From Ewingella sp049889095 (lineage in GTDB: Bacteria; Pseudomonadota; Gammaproteobacteria; Enterobacterales; Enterobacteriaceae): a stretch of 64,000 nucleotides of DNA. Location: NCBI GenBank assembly GCA_049889095.1, contig JBLJFK010000006.1, one strand, 5' to 3'. The translations under genes and the position numbers were made by a program. Numbering within the stretch: position 1 is the stretch's first letter; every line of letters starts with the position of its first letter. The notes below the pieces were generated by a model, which saw nothing but the letters and a program-made list of their open reading frames with translations, was not told the origin of the DNA and did no database searches. Positions 1 through 9,615 of this stretch are shown one piece after another.

Positions 1-243
1 AATATTGCTGCGTATACGACCACGTAACTCCTCGGTGGCCGCTTCGGTAAAGGTCACGACCAGAATCTCCTCCACCGTCAGGCTGCGCGGGAAGGCGGCG
101 TCTTTACCCAAACCGAGTAACAGACGCAAATAAAGCACGGCCAGAGTAAACGTTTTCCCCGTACCCGCCGAAGCCTCAATCAGCCGGGTACCTGTTAAGG
201 GCAGCGTAAGAGGCTCAAGTTTCTGCGGAGTAATGTCTGTCAT
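1..243 (-). CDS. recB: RecB, exodeoxyribonuclease V beta subunit (5' end only)
   Basis: These are the first 81 codons of RecB, running off the left edge of the window. RecB is the 3'-5' helicase and nuclease subunit of RecBCD, which processes double-strand breaks. The minus-strand translation begins MTDITPQKLEPL and contains the Walker A segment EASAGTGKT at about residues 23-31, followed by VEEILVVTFTEAATEELR, a typical SF1 helicase motif Ia region. The ATG overlaps the ptrA stop by one base (TAATG), which indicates translational coupling. The order recC-ptrA-recB is as in E. coli. Identification is secure; the rest of the protein cannot be judged. Confidence 0.96.
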   Translation of the reverse strand, partial: MTDITPQKLEPLTLPLTGTRLIEASAGTGKTFTLAVLYLRLLLGLGKDAAFPRSLTVEEILVVTFTEAATEELRGRIRSNI

Positions 244-3128
244 TATTGACTCACCTGATGGGGAAAGGTTTTTTGCAATGCGGAAGTGTCTGGATAGGTT
301 TTGAAACCGGCAGGCGCAGCATAGCTCGCGATTTTACCGTCATTACCGGATACCTGGGAGAGCATCGCCAATCCTTGCATCTTGATCACCCCTTTGTGGA
401 AGTAATCTGCCAGTTGAACCTGCGTCAGGTCATTCATAACGGCGATAACTTTGTCACGCGTTGCAAAGCTGTCATCCCCACGGCTGAAGTCATTGACGAA
501 ACGATCAGACTCCTCATCCAGCGTTTGAGGTCGTTGTTGCATCTCGTTCATCAGCCCCTGCTTGTATTGGGCGAACTCACCATTTTTCATTTCGCGCAGG
601 CGCTTCTCCACCTGCGGATAAAACGCCAGATAACGCTGATAGAGATAGTCAGGTTGCTTGCTGTTGCTTTGTAACAGGAAACCGATGCCCCACTGTTTAC
701 CTACAGGAATAGGAAACGCGAACACTGCATACCCCAATTGCTCCTGAGTACGCAATTGGCTGTAGAACCAGGGCTGGATTATCTGACCGAGCAGTGAACT
801 GTAAGCCATACTCTGGACTTCATTATAGCCAGTTGGCACGTAAACAGCGGCCAGTGCGCAATCCGTACTGCTGCCCTGACGCTGAATATTGACCTTTTGC
901 GGATGCCTGATTTCAACCTGACTGCCGCGCCACCATGTAGAACCGTGCGCGCCAACTTTATTGACGATCGCCTCAGACATCGCTTTAACCTGAGACGGTG
1001 TCATATTGCCGATCACCATGATCTCTAAGGCTGCATTGTGGATCAGGCTCTCACGATAGGCATTCACCTGCTCCAGTGTGATACCTGCGACCAGCTTTTC
1101 ACGCTCTTCCCTTTCGGTATAGGGCAGGCGTGACATCAACTGCACTGGCTGTAATGCCAGTTCGAAGGCTTTGCCTTTATCCGCAGAGGCGAGGCGTTCT
1201 ATATACCATGATTTTGCCTGATCCAGTTGCTCCTGCGTTGGCTTGAAGTTTGGGTAACTGTCCACCAGTTTGCTGAGCAATACCGGCAAACGCTCAGTGA
1301 AACCATTGGCACTAAACTGTAAACCCTTATCAGGAGCGGTGGAGAAACTGATCCCCCCAATCGAGGCCTGATAGCTCAGTTGATCAAATGCCACACCGGT
1401 CAGATAATCAGTCAGCCCGTACATCACCTGATTTTTTGCGCTGTCGAGCGCCTGAGCATTCCTAAATGACACCGTGACATTGGCTTTAGGTTCGGCAGAG
1501 AAATAACGGCTCGGCATATAAAAGACCCTCAGCCCCTTTTTCTCCACTAAGAGTTGGGGTTTCGTAGCCTCAGCGTCTTTATTTATTAACGCCAGCGAAT
1601 CCGGAATATAGGGGTTCAACTCAGGCAGAGAGAGCGAAATCTGTTGTTCTGCCGCTTTCCATTTTTCGAATTGCTCAGCCGGTATCTTTTCCACCTGATA
1701 AGGCGCATCGACGAAATAGGCAGTTTTGTTATGCGGCTCCTCCGGGCTGATATACCAATAGCGCGCGTTCTCAGGCGTCAGTTCATCAAGACGTGAACTG
1801 ATGGCCGCAGGATCGAATTGATCGGTCAGGTAAGGCGAATCAAGAACGTGCTCAACGGGAACCCGCAACATGGTATCCACCAGCCATTCGACATAATCCA
1901 TATCACGGGTCAGTGCCGGATAGCGGTAATCCAACGCCATGACGCGGGCAATTTCATCAAAATAGTCTTGTTTAATACCTTGTTGACGCATTTGCGCTAA
2001 ATAGCTGAAGACCGCTGAAATCACCCTATCACGTTCTGCAAGCCCTTTATCCGTAAGGGATACCGAGATATTAAAAACGCCCTGATTGCGATCAACCATA
2101 GGGTCCGCACCGGCGTTAATGCCATCGGCCAGCCCCTCTTTTTGTAACCAGTCGGAGAGCGTATTGGGGCTGCGGTTGCCTATCAGATAGCTGATATAGG
2201 TGTCAGTTTTACTGCGGAAAGCGGCACTGTTATTGGCGATAGCAAACTCTATGCGCAGCTGCTTGCGCGGCTGGGCCGGAACATAATGAATGATCACGCC
2301 TTTTTGCGCGTCAGTCAGCGTTGGCACGGTGATAGCCGGAACCACAGCATTGTGGTCGCCAATTTTTCCAAAGGTATCGGAGGCCATTTGGGCCAGTTCA
2401 GGCAGCGATTTATTACTGTAAATAACCGCAACCATCAGGTTGGCAGAATAATACCGTTGATAAAACGCCGTGAGTTCGTCATGCAGCTTGCTGTTAGGCT
2501 TATCTTTGAGGGTATCAAGATTACCGCCCGAAAAGCGCGCACCAGGGTGTGCCGGGTTAAGGGTTTCCGCCCGGACCTGAGCCATGCGCATTCCGTCGCG
2601 TGAACGTGCCATGGTCAGCTCGGCGTTAACCGCATTACGTTCACGATCGGCATTAGTCGGGTCAAGAAGGGGTTCGGCAACAGCATCGGCCAGGCGATCA
2701 ACCGCCGGTTGCAGCGCATCATTTTCGACCTCGAGATAAAACGCCGTGCGGTAGGAAGCCGTACTGCCGTTGTGGCTACCACCGTGCTTTTTCAGAAATT
2801 CAGAAAGGCTCTCAGGGTCAGGATATTTTTTAGACCCCATCAGCAGCATATGTTCAGTGTAGTGAGCCAACCCCAATTGAGCATCAGGATCCTCCAGAGA
2901 CCCGACCGGAATAGCCAATGCGGCTAAAGACTTGCTCGCTTCAGGGTCCGAAACCAACAATACGGTGAGTCCGTTGGCCAATTTTATTGCCTGATACTGA
3001 CGCGGATCGTTCTGACTCTTATTGATTGCATGCGAATACGGCTGCCAATCAGTCGCACACCATGCGACTGGTAACCAAAATACCGATAACAACAGTAACC
3101 CGCAAATACGGGTAAGCTGTTTTAACAT
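243..3128 (-). CDS. ptrA: Protease III (pitrilysin), periplasmic M16 zinc protease
   Basis: This is a periplasmic metalloendopeptidase of the M16 (insulinase) family that degrades small polypeptides. The N-terminus is a signal peptide (hydrophobic LLLLSVFWLPVAWC). The inverted zinc motif HYTEH lies at about residues 89-93 from the chosen start, with the third ligand Glu in NAELTMARSRDG near 170. The length of about 961 residues matches E. coli PtrA (962). I chose the ATG at 3128 because GAGGGAG sits 7 bases upstream of it; a GTG at 3134 would lie too close to that site. The gene lies between recC and recB in the same direction, as in E. coli, although its function is unrelated to recombination. 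Confidence 0.95.
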   Translation of the reverse strand: MLKQLTRICGLLLLSVFWLPVAWCATDWQPYSHAINKSQNDPRQYQAIKLANGLTVLLVSDPEASKSLAALAIPVGSLEDPDAQLGLAHYTEHMLLMGSKKYPDPESLSEFLKKHGGSHNGSTASYRTAFYLEVENDALQPAVDRLADAVAEPLLDPTNADRERNAVNAELTMARSRDGMRMAQVRAETLNPAHPGARFSGGNLDTLKDKPNSKLHDELTAFYQRYYSANLMVAVIYSNKSLPELAQMASDTFGKIGDHNAVVPAITVPTLTDAQKGVIIHYVPAQPRKQLRIEFAIANNSAAFRSKTDTYISYLIGNRSPNTLSDWLQKEGLADGINAGADPMVDRNQGVFNISVSLTDKGLAERDRVISAVFSYLAQMRQQGIKQDYFDEIARVMALDYRYPALTRDMDYVEWLVDTMLRVPVEHVLDSPYLTDQFDPAAISSRLDELTPENARYWYISPEEPHNKTAYFVDAPYQVEKIPAEQFEKWKAAEQQISLSLPELNPYIPDSLALINKDAEATKPQLLVEKKGLRVFYMPSRYFSAEPKANVTVSFRNAQALDSAKNQVMYGLTDYLTGVAFDQLSYQASIGGISFSTAPDKGLQFSANGFTERLPVLLSKLVDSYPNFKPTQEQLDQAKSWYIERLASADKGKAFELALQPVQLMSRLPYTEREEREKLVAGITLEQVNAYRESLIHNAALEIMVIGNMTPSQVKAMSEAIVNKVGAHGSTWWRGSQVEIRHPQKVNIQRQGSSTDCALAAVYVPTGYNEVQSMAYSSLLGQIIQPWFYSQLRTQEQLGYAVFAFPIPVGKQWGIGFLLQSNSKQPDYLYQRYLAFYPQVEKRLREMKNGEFAQYKQGLMNEMQQRPQTLDEESDRFVNDFSRGDDSFATRDKVIAVMNDLTQVQLADYFHKGVIKMQGLAMLSQVSGNDGKIASYAAPAGFKTYPDTSALQKTFPHQVSQ

Positions 3129-3170
3129 TGCCACTCTCCCTCAATCAGATAAATTTGCATCATCGCTCTA

Positions 3171-6100
3171 CTATGCCAGATTGTGCCGGGCAATAGGCAA
3201 AAGGAAGCGCTCTGCCTCACGGACAATAATCTGTAGCTTTTGCGTGTCTATCTGCCGAAAAACTCGCTGAATATAGGGGTCAGCCCCTTCACCGGAAACT
3301 CGGTAGTCTCCCTGCCAGGCTTGCAGCAATTTACTGCGGCCCTTCTCCTGCTTTTCTGCGTCGTGGCTAATAGCCCCGGAGCTTTGGTCAAAGCATTGTG
3401 CCAACCAGGCCCAGCCACTTTTATTGAGCAAAATTAACGGCTCGGTCATTCCCTGCAAATAGCCGGCAATAAGATCATCCAGATATTGCATCGCCTGTTC
3501 AGGCGGTAAAGCCGCATAGCGCCATGCAGTTCCGCTTCGCCCATACATGCGGCTCTCAGCCGTGCCACCTGAGGCACAATAGGCCAAATGTTCAATCCAT
3601 AGCAATAAGCCATCCCGCGCCAATAATGCCGCAGGCCGCCAACGTAATGGCCCATTTTCCTGTATCTGATGTAACCAGCCTGTCAGTTGAATATCTCCGA
3701 CCGCCAAATTCAGCTCAATACTGGCGTGTTCCTGCCTTTCACTACGAACCTGTTCCGCCAGTTCAGACATTTCTTCGAGCTGTTTCTGCCAGTAGATTTC
3801 ACCAAATGGGCCGTAGGGCAATCCGCCCGAGGCACGAATGCGGGAAAAGAGCCGATTGCTGTCTTGTTCTTCAATGAGCGTGTTCAATAATTGCGAGTTG
3901 AACTGATAACGATCGAGATTATCCAAAATGAAGGGTTCTTCATCCGAGAGTTCGGTCTCCTCCAGCACAAAGCTTACATTCAGTCTCATCTGGAAGAAGG
4001 CCTTTATCGGATGACGATAAAAGCGCAGCAGGTTATCAAGTGTCACTTCCGTGAGGGGTAAAGGTTCCAGCGGTTGATTGAATTCAATAACCTCATCACC
4101 TTGCAGGCTGGCCGCAGGCAGCCACTCTGCGGCATAACTTTGATGCTCATTACCTGCCTCAAAATTGAGTGCATCAAAAGGGGTGCGAGGATGCCAGCAA
4201 AGTAAATGCTCAGTGACCCGCTCAGCACTTTCGTCGGCGCTTAAATCGCTGTCGCCCTCAAGACAGTAACTCTGCCCGATATATTCCAGCAGTTCACTGA
4301 CCAGAACCGAAGGGTAACGCTCGCTGTTATCCTGGATAGAGCGTCCTATATAGCTGATATACAAATGGTCTTGAGCAGAAAGTAGCGCTTCAAGGAACAG
4401 GTAGCGGTCATCATCGCGGCGGCTGCGATCCCCGCGTTCAACTTTTTGCGACATCAAATCAAAACCCAACGGCGGCAAGGTCCTTGGGTAAATACCGTCG
4501 TTCATCCCCAATAGACAGACCACTTTGAAGGGAATCGAACGCATCGGCATCAACGTACAGAAATTAATAGGGCCAGCAAGGAAACGCTGACTGATACGTT
4601 CCTGATCGAGTCTTGAGGAGAGTTCATCACGCAGGATAGACAGCGGAACAACATCGGGGTACTGCGCCGCCACGCCATGGCTGAGCACCTTTTGCCACTG
4701 CTGTTCAATCAATGCCAGCGCAACTTCGGTCTCGCCCTCGGCGGAGAAGAAAGTGACCAGCAGTTCCTGACATAAAGGTAACCATTCACTCACCGGACGC
4801 GGCTGCGATAAGGTCATTCGCCACTGGCTGAGTTGCATCAGTAACTCAGCCAGATGCCCGGCCAACTCAGCCACCAGCCCGGTTGACTCATCATAGGGTA
4901 AAACCCCCTGCCATTCACCTGACTGGCTATCCATGGCATACCCTAACAACATTCTGGTCAGGCCAAAATGCCAGGTGTGCTGGCCGGTGGCGGGAAGCGA
5001 TAGCTCACGCACATTGTCATCGTCCAATCCCCAACGGATACCGGACTCTCCGACCCACTGGCGCAGTAAGCGTAGCCCATTTTCATCGATAGAGAAGCGC
5101 GCAGCCAGTGCAGGAACTTCGAGCAACCCCAGCACCTGTTCCGCAGTAAAGCGACTTTGGGGCAGATCCAGTAGCGAGATAAAAGCCTGAAGTGCAGGAT
5201 GAGCCTGACTCGCTTTTCGATCTGACAACGCGAAAGGTAGGTAGCGCTCGGACGGAGCATTGCCGAACACGGCCTGAATGTAAGGCGCGTAGTTGTCGAT
5301 ATCGGCAACCATCACGATAATGTCACGCGGAGTGAGGTCGGGACTCTGAGCCATCAGTGCCAGCAGATTATCATGCAGTACTTCGACTTCGCGCTGCGGG
5401 CTATGGCAAACATGCAGGCTTATGGAGCGGTCATCCGGCGCCAGCACCCGTTTCTGCCTACTGTGCAACAAGGTTTCAGGGGTCATGCCAATCACGGCAT
5501 TATCTTCCAGCTCCAGCATGTCTTGCTGAATCGCATGTAAAAGGTGGTTGTGGCCTACATCCACGAAAGCCTGAACCTCCTGAATGTCATCTATTTGAGA
5601 CAATAAATACATATGGTCTCGCCCCAGTTTGCCCCACGAAGCTAAGAGAGGATTGCTGATATTCTGCTCGCCCTCCTCGTTGAAAAGCTGGGCGGCCTGC
5701 GAGGGATCCCTAAAGAGAGAGGCTTCTGTTTTCTCAATAAAATGACGACGTTTACGGCTTTGCAGCCGCGCCAGAAAAGCATAATTTTGAATATCGCCCC
5801 AGTAGTATTTACACGGATTGGTAAACATCAGGTGAATATCAATATGCTTACCCAGCGCTTGTAAGGCCTGGAGATAAACAGGCGGAAGTGCGGAAATACC
5901 GCAGATAAATACTCTTGCGGGTAAACCGGCTGGCGTCACTTTGGCTTTATCTAATTCTGAAATAAAACGCTGATAGAGGTTGGCGCGATGCCATTCGGGT
6001 TGCTGCAACACTTCGGTGTAAGTACAAAGTGCACGCCACAGTGAGGCCTGCCAGCGCTGAGACGCATCCAGCCCTTCAATTTCCTTTTCGTTTTCCCAGG

Positions 6101-6542
6101 CATGCAGCCACTTAGGCCTGTAGACCAAATACTGGTCAAATAAGTCCGCCACGCGGGCGGCAAGCTGATGAATTTTGCGTTTGTCTTCATCATCATCCAA
6201 ATAATGACGCAGGGCGATGAAATCCTCATCGGCCAATTTCTGGGGAAGCAGCCACATCAGTTTCCAGGTCATGGCATCTTTACTGAAGGCGCTCTCTTTA
6301 GGAATATCGGGAAGCACTTTGGTAAACATGTCCCAGATAAAGGTCGCGGGTAGTGGAAAAGCGATATTCGCCGCGATGCCAAAAGTCTGCGCCAGCTCCA
6401 TTTGTAACCACTGGGCCATACCGGGGCTTTGCACCAGTATCACTTCCTGACAGAAAGGATCGGCAAGCGGGCGTCCTTCAATCAGCGCCGTGGTGAGCGT
6501 TTTCAGAATATCTAATTGATTTGAATGATAAACCGTAAACAT
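3171..6542 (-). CDS. recC: RecC, exodeoxyribonuclease V gamma subunit
   Basis: RecC is the Chi-recognising scaffold subunit of RecBCD. It has an inactive helicase/nuclease fold and channels the unwound strands. The protein is 1123 residues (E. coli 1122) and begins MFTVYHSNQLDILKTL, a conserved RecC start. Typical segments include VQSPGMAQWLQMELA near residue 40 and the middle stretch MPMRSIPFKVVCLLGMNDG. It is first in the recC-ptrA-recB run, with 42 bases between its stop and the ptrA ATG. Nothing suggests truncation. Confidence 0.96.
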   Translation of the reverse strand: MFTVYHSNQLDILKTLTTALIEGRPLADPFCQEVILVQSPGMAQWLQMELAQTFGIAANIAFPLPATFIWDMFTKVLPDIPKESAFSKDAMTWKLMWLLPQKLADEDFIALRHYLDDDEDKRKIHQLAARVADLFDQYLVYRPKWLHAWENEKEIEGLDASQRWQASLWRALCTYTEVLQQPEWHRANLYQRFISELDKAKVTPAGLPARVFICGISALPPVYLQALQALGKHIDIHLMFTNPCKYYWGDIQNYAFLARLQSRKRRHFIEKTEASLFRDPSQAAQLFNEEGEQNISNPLLASWGKLGRDHMYLLSQIDDIQEVQAFVDVGHNHLLHAIQQDMLELEDNAVIGMTPETLLHSRQKRVLAPDDRSISLHVCHSPQREVEVLHDNLLALMAQSPDLTPRDIIVMVADIDNYAPYIQAVFGNAPSERYLPFALSDRKASQAHPALQAFISLLDLPQSRFTAEQVLGLLEVPALAARFSIDENGLRLLRQWVGESGIRWGLDDDNVRELSLPATGQHTWHFGLTRMLLGYAMDSQSGEWQGVLPYDESTGLVAELAGHLAELLMQLSQWRMTLSQPRPVSEWLPLCQELLVTFFSAEGETEVALALIEQQWQKVLSHGVAAQYPDVVPLSILRDELSSRLDQERISQRFLAGPINFCTLMPMRSIPFKVVCLLGMNDGIYPRTLPPLGFDLMSQKVERGDRSRRDDDRYLFLEALLSAQDHLYISYIGRSIQDNSERYPSVLVSELLEYIGQSYCLEGDSDLSADESAERVTEHLLCWHPRTPFDALNFEAGNEHQSYAAEWLPAASLQGDEVIEFNQPLEPLPLTEVTLDNLLRFYRHPIKAFFQMRLNVSFVLEETELSDEEPFILDNLDRYQFNSQLLNTLIEEQDSNRLFSRIRASGGLPYGPFGEIYWQKQLEEMSELAEQVRSERQEHASIELNLAVGDIQLTGWLHQIQENGPLRWRPAALLARDGLLLWIEHLAYCASGGTAESRMYGRSGTAWRYAALPPEQAMQYLDDLIAGYLQGMTEPLILLNKSGWAWLAQCFDQSSGAISHDAEKQEKGRSKLLQAWQGDYRVSGEGADPYIQRVFRQIDTQKLQIIVREAERFLLPIARHNLA

Positions 6543-6649
6543 TAGCGCTTCCTTGAGGACAAAATGAAAAGAACTTTTTAGGGACTTAGCAGACTACTCT
6601 ACCCAGCTTAAGAGGTAATGAAAACCAGTGCTCACAGGCTTCACGGCAC

Positions 6650-6988
6650 TCACAAACCCAGTGAAACAGCTGGGTTACATATTATGCGGGAGGACTGCGC
6701 GATATATCCTGATAAAGTCTGAATACGTACAGTAACAATTTTACAGCCGGTAAGCCCGGCGGTTACCGTGATCTGACTCTGCCAGCCCGCCAGCGTCATG
6801 GCATAACCTTTACCCGTTATCGAGTAGGTATCAAGTTGCGCATGTGCCTCGGACCACGCCTGCCTGAACTGCCACTGACGCATAAAACCTTGAGTCAGCG
6901 CCTGATAATATTGCAGCAAACCCAGCAGTGAAACAGCCAATAGCAGAGTGGCTATCAAGGCTTCCGTCAAACTAAAGCCCTTTTGCAT
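6650..6988 (-). CDS. ppdC: Prepilin-type N-terminal cleavage protein PpdC
   Basis: This is a small type IV pilin-like (minor pseudopilin) protein of 112 residues. The N-terminus MQKGFSLTEALIATLLLAVSL shows the prepilin peptidase site G|F with Glu at +5 and the hydrophobic assembly helix. I chose the ATG at 6988, inside the end of ygdB (17-base overlap), because the longer upstream reading has no prepilin leader. It is last in the ppdA-ppdB-ygdB-ppdC run just upstream of recC, as in E. coli. It probably serves type IV pilus or competence-like pseudopilus assembly; the role is inferred from the family. Confidence 0.88.
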   Translation of the reverse strand: MQKGFSLTEALIATLLLAVSLLGLLQYYQALTQGFMRQWQFRQAWSEAHAQLDTYSITGKGYAMTLAGWQSQITVTAGLTGCKIVTVRIQTLSGYIAQSSRIICNPAVSLGL

Positions 6989-7493
6989 CCGTTGCCTCCG
7001 CGCTGGTTGCCTCGCAATAGACAGCGTCAGACTCGGGGCAGAAGTCCAGCCAGCCCTGCTTAAGCGCAGCCAGAACATATTGTCCTCCTGGCGTCTTTGT
7101 CGCTGTTACTTGCTGGTACAACGTTAATGGCGATGCACCCTTTGTCGTTTTCCCTTCACCTTTGATCAAAAAAATACCCTCCCGTAAAGAGGGTCGCATA
7201 CAGCTGTTTAATGGTTGTCCCAGTCCGGCGGCGTTCACATTTCTTCGCTGACACTGCCATCCGTTCCCTGAGGATATTGCCCAGGATTGTCGCATCCCCC
7301 AATTGAGCGAGGATTCCGCCTGTTCCCATTCAATAAGATAGCGGTGCTCATTCGCGGTCAGTAATAGCGCGCCAGACAGATGCTGTCCAAGGGTAGTCAG
7401 AACCAAAAGACCGAGCGACATCAGCATCAAAATACTCAATATCATCGCACTGCCGCGTTCACTTCCGCCGGTATGATTGCTAATACCTCTCAC
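6972..7493 (-). CDS. ygdB: YgdB family pilus-associated protein (DUF2509)
   Basis: This protein of 173 residues lies between two prepilin genes. Its N-terminus GSERGSAMILSILMLMSLG carries one hydrophobic helix that resembles the PilX-like minor pilin class without the usual Glu+5. The remainder is a soluble domain with scattered cysteines (MRQSW, WQCQRR, NSCMRP, DFCPES, YCEAT). The start overlaps the ppdB stop by 4 bases (ATGA) and the end overlaps ppdC by 17, so the four genes are translationally coupled. It corresponds by position and character to E. coli ygdB. The biochemical role is unknown. Confidence 0.85.
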   Translation of the reverse strand: MRGISNHTGGSERGSAMILSILMLMSLGLLVLTTLGQHLSGALLLTANEHRYLIEWEQAESSLNWGMRQSWAISSGNGWQCQRRNVNAAGLGQPLNSCMRPSLREGIFLIKGEGKTTKGASPLTLYQQVTATKTPGGQYVLAALKQGWLDFCPESDAVYCEATSAEATDAKGL

Positions 7494-8077
7494 TGCTGAT
7501 ACCCCGCCACTCGCTTTTCAATGTGCCGATGAATAGTGAGCGCATCACGCCAACGGGCTGACAGGCTTATTGAATATAAATGGCCATTTTTCGGCGAAAC
7601 AGTGTCTGTGATCTTAAATCCAGTCACCTGCACCTCCGATGGATCCAGAAGTTTCTCCCAACCGCCCTCTGAACAATTGTCTGTTCCACGTTGTGTTTCT
7701 ATCCCACGGTCACGCAATCGGTAGCCAAAATAGTCTGGCTCAATGCTGCCTGGAGGATCCCAGCGGCCGTTGCGGTTCAGGTCATAAATGATAATCACGC
7801 AAGAATTCGCTGCCTCACCGTCACTGTTACCGATCATTACGGCCTTTCCTTTACACTCACCATTGCAAAACCCTGCACGCCGCAAGTCCTTTTCAATATT
7901 GAATGCCGTTCCTCTTAGAAGTTGATCCAGTTGGAAGTGCCGGCCAAGGCTTTGGCTACGATGACGGAACATCGGATAGAGCTGTGCCGCACTGAGCATC
8001 AGCATGCTGCCAATGCTGATTGCCATCAGCACCTCGGGCAGCGTGAAGCCCTGTGAACGAACTTGATTCAAAGGCAT
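7490..8077 (-). CDS. ppdB: Prepilin peptidase-dependent protein PpdB
   Basis: This is a minor pseudopilin of 195 residues. The N-terminus has the processing site SQG|FTLPEVLMAISIGSML with Glu at +5 and a hydrophobic helix, followed by a globular domain with a Cys pair (FCNGECKGK) and an aspartate-rich loop (YDLNRNGRWDPPG), as in PilW-like minor pilins. It overlaps ppdA by 10 bases and ygdB by 4. Its role is presumed to be priming of pilus or pseudopilus assembly together with PpdA, YgdB and PpdC. Confidence 0.88.
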   Translation of the reverse strand: MPLNQVRSQGFTLPEVLMAISIGSMLMLSAAQLYPMFRHRSQSLGRHFQLDQLLRGTAFNIEKDLRRAGFCNGECKGKAVMIGNSDGEAANSCVIIIYDLNRNGRWDPPGSIEPDYFGYRLRDRGIETQRGTDNCSEGGWEKLLDPSEVQVTGFKITDTVSPKNGHLYSISLSARWRDALTIHRHIEKRVAGYQQ

Positions 8078-8565
8078 TGCGGCGATCCCGGCATAGGTTT
8101 GCCTTCGCTACATAATCTGATGCGCCCTCTGGCTGAAAGAACCAAGCGAATGCTGCCCGCAGAATTCATCAATGTGATATGCCCTGCCTGTGCGGCATTA
8201 CGTATGCCATAGAACCCCATGACTTTCTCAGTGAAGTCGAGAACTTCCATGTCAGACTCAGACATCACAAAGCGCGGCAGACCTTCAGAAGAAGTACAAC
8301 TTGCCGGGCGCAATGAATAGCCAACACAGCCTTGAATACCGCCTATAGCCCATAAGATTATCGAACGGTTATAAGCATTAGCTTGCGTCTGTAAACTGAT
8401 GAGATAGAGCCTTAATCTCTGGGCATTCTGTTCGAGGCGAAGCGCCTGCTGATAACCCTGCCAGCCGTGCATTCCCCACAGGCTACATATGCTGATCAGC
8501 ATAATCACCACCAAGATTTCTATCAGGCTCATGCCTTGTTGTTTTGAGTCGTTGGATTTTTTCAT
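8068..8565 (-). CDS. ppdA: Prepilin peptidase-dependent protein PpdA
   Basis: First gene of the pseudopilin run, 165 residues. The leader MKKSNDSKQQG|MSLIEILVVIMLIS fits prepilin peptidase cleavage: basic leader, Gly at -1, Glu at +5, then the hydrophobic assembly helix. The residue at +1 is Met, where Phe is more common. The rest resembles FimT/GspH-type pseudopilins (short beta-rich domain ending in a Cys-containing tail). It is the likely entry point of the transcript ppdA-ppdB-ygdB-ppdC. Confidence 0.87.
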   Translation of the reverse strand: MKKSNDSKQQGMSLIEILVVIMLISICSLWGMHGWQGYQQALRLEQNAQRLRLYLISLQTQANAYNRSIILWAIGGIQGCVGYSLRPASCTSSEGLPRFVMSESDMEVLDFTEKVMGFYGIRNAAQAGHITLMNSAGSIRLVLSARGRIRLCSEGKPMPGSPQCL

Positions 8566-8777
8566 GCGGAGATTTTACTCAGCCCTGGCGGGTCAACAAC
8601 CGACAAAGCAACACTTTCCAGCAATCCTCTGGAACATTTTTGAGCATTAGTTTACATAACAAATTTTATGCGACATGGCTCGCAAGGCAGTAAGACAGGC
8701 CGGAATTATTGTGGAGAAAACCAGAAAAAAGCGTAGAAAAGATGGCGTGAAACGGGAGGAAGGATTAGCGCAAAAGA

Positions 8778-8806
8778 TTCCCCGCCAGTGTGGAGCCAAC
8801 GGGGAA
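8778..8806 (-). terminator. Possible thyA terminator hairpin
   Basis: An inverted repeat TTCCCCG...CGGGGAA lies just past the thyA stop. Read on the minus strand it is followed by TCTTTTG. The stem is 7 bp and the loop is long (15 bases), so this is a weak candidate for the end of the rppH-ptsP-lgt-thyA transcript. Confidence 0.4.
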
Positions 8807-8814
8807 GTCAGGAC

Positions 8815-9609
8815 TTAAATAGCGACCGGGGCTTTGATCGCAGGATGCGGATCATAGCCTTCGATATCAAAGTCTTCAAAACGATAGTCAAACAGCGAGT
8901 CTGGCTTACGTTTGATGATGAGTTTAGGCAAAGCACGTGGTGTACGGCTCAGCTGCAAGTGCGTCTGATCCATGTGGTTGCTGTACAGATGTGTATCACC
9001 GCCCGTCCAGACGAAGTCACCCACTTCCAGGTCACACTGCTGGGCCATCATATGAACTAATAGGGCATAGCTGGCGATATTGAAAGGCAGGCCAAGGAAG
9101 ATGTCGCAAGAACGCTGGTATAGCTGGCAGGAGAGTTTGCCATCGGCCACGTAGAACTGGAAAAATGCGTGACAAGGCGCCAGCGCCATTTGATCCAGCT
9201 CCCCAACATTCCACGCAGAAACGATAATGCGTCGGGAGTTTGGATCCTGCTTCAACTGGTTTACCACATTGGTCAACTGATCGATCTGCTTGCCGTCGGC
9301 AGAGCCCCAGGCTCGCCATTGCTTGCCATATACGGGTCCCAGATCGCCGTTTTCATCGGCCCACTCATCCCAGATAGAGACGTTATTCTCACGCAGATAA
9401 GCGACGTTGGTTTCACCTTTCAGGAACCATAACAGCTCATGAATGATAGAGCGCAAATGACATTTTTTAGTGGTAACCAGCGGAAAGCCATCTTGCAGAT
9501 TGAAACGCATCTGATGACCGAAAATTGACACCGTACCCGTACCGGTACGGTCAGCTTTAGGTGTGCCCTCATCGAGCACCTTCCGCATTAAATCCAGATA
9601 CTGTTTCAT
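8815..9609 (-). CDS. thyA: Thymidylate synthase
   Basis: This enzyme converts dUMP to dTMP with methylenetetrahydrofolate in the cytoplasm. The protein is 264 residues, exactly the family length. The catalytic Cys146 lies in APCHAFFQF. Folate- and dUMP-binding segments are visible: DRTGTGTVSIFG near 20, the double-Arg region SRRIIVSAWN near 125-134, and QRSCDIFLGLPFNI near 165. It is directly downstream of lgt (6-base gap), the usual lgt-thyA pair. Confidence 0.98.
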   Translation of the reverse strand: MKQYLDLMRKVLDEGTPKADRTGTGTVSIFGHQMRFNLQDGFPLVTTKKCHLRSIIHELLWFLKGETNVAYLRENNVSIWDEWADENGDLGPVYGKQWRAWGSADGKQIDQLTNVVNQLKQDPNSRRIIVSAWNVGELDQMALAPCHAFFQFYVADGKLSCQLYQRSCDIFLGLPFNIASYALLVHMMAQQCDLEVGDFVWTGGDTHLYSNHMDQTHLQLSRTPRALPKLIIKRKPDSLFDYRFEDFDIEGYDPHPAIKAPVAI

Positions 9610-9615
9610 GTTACC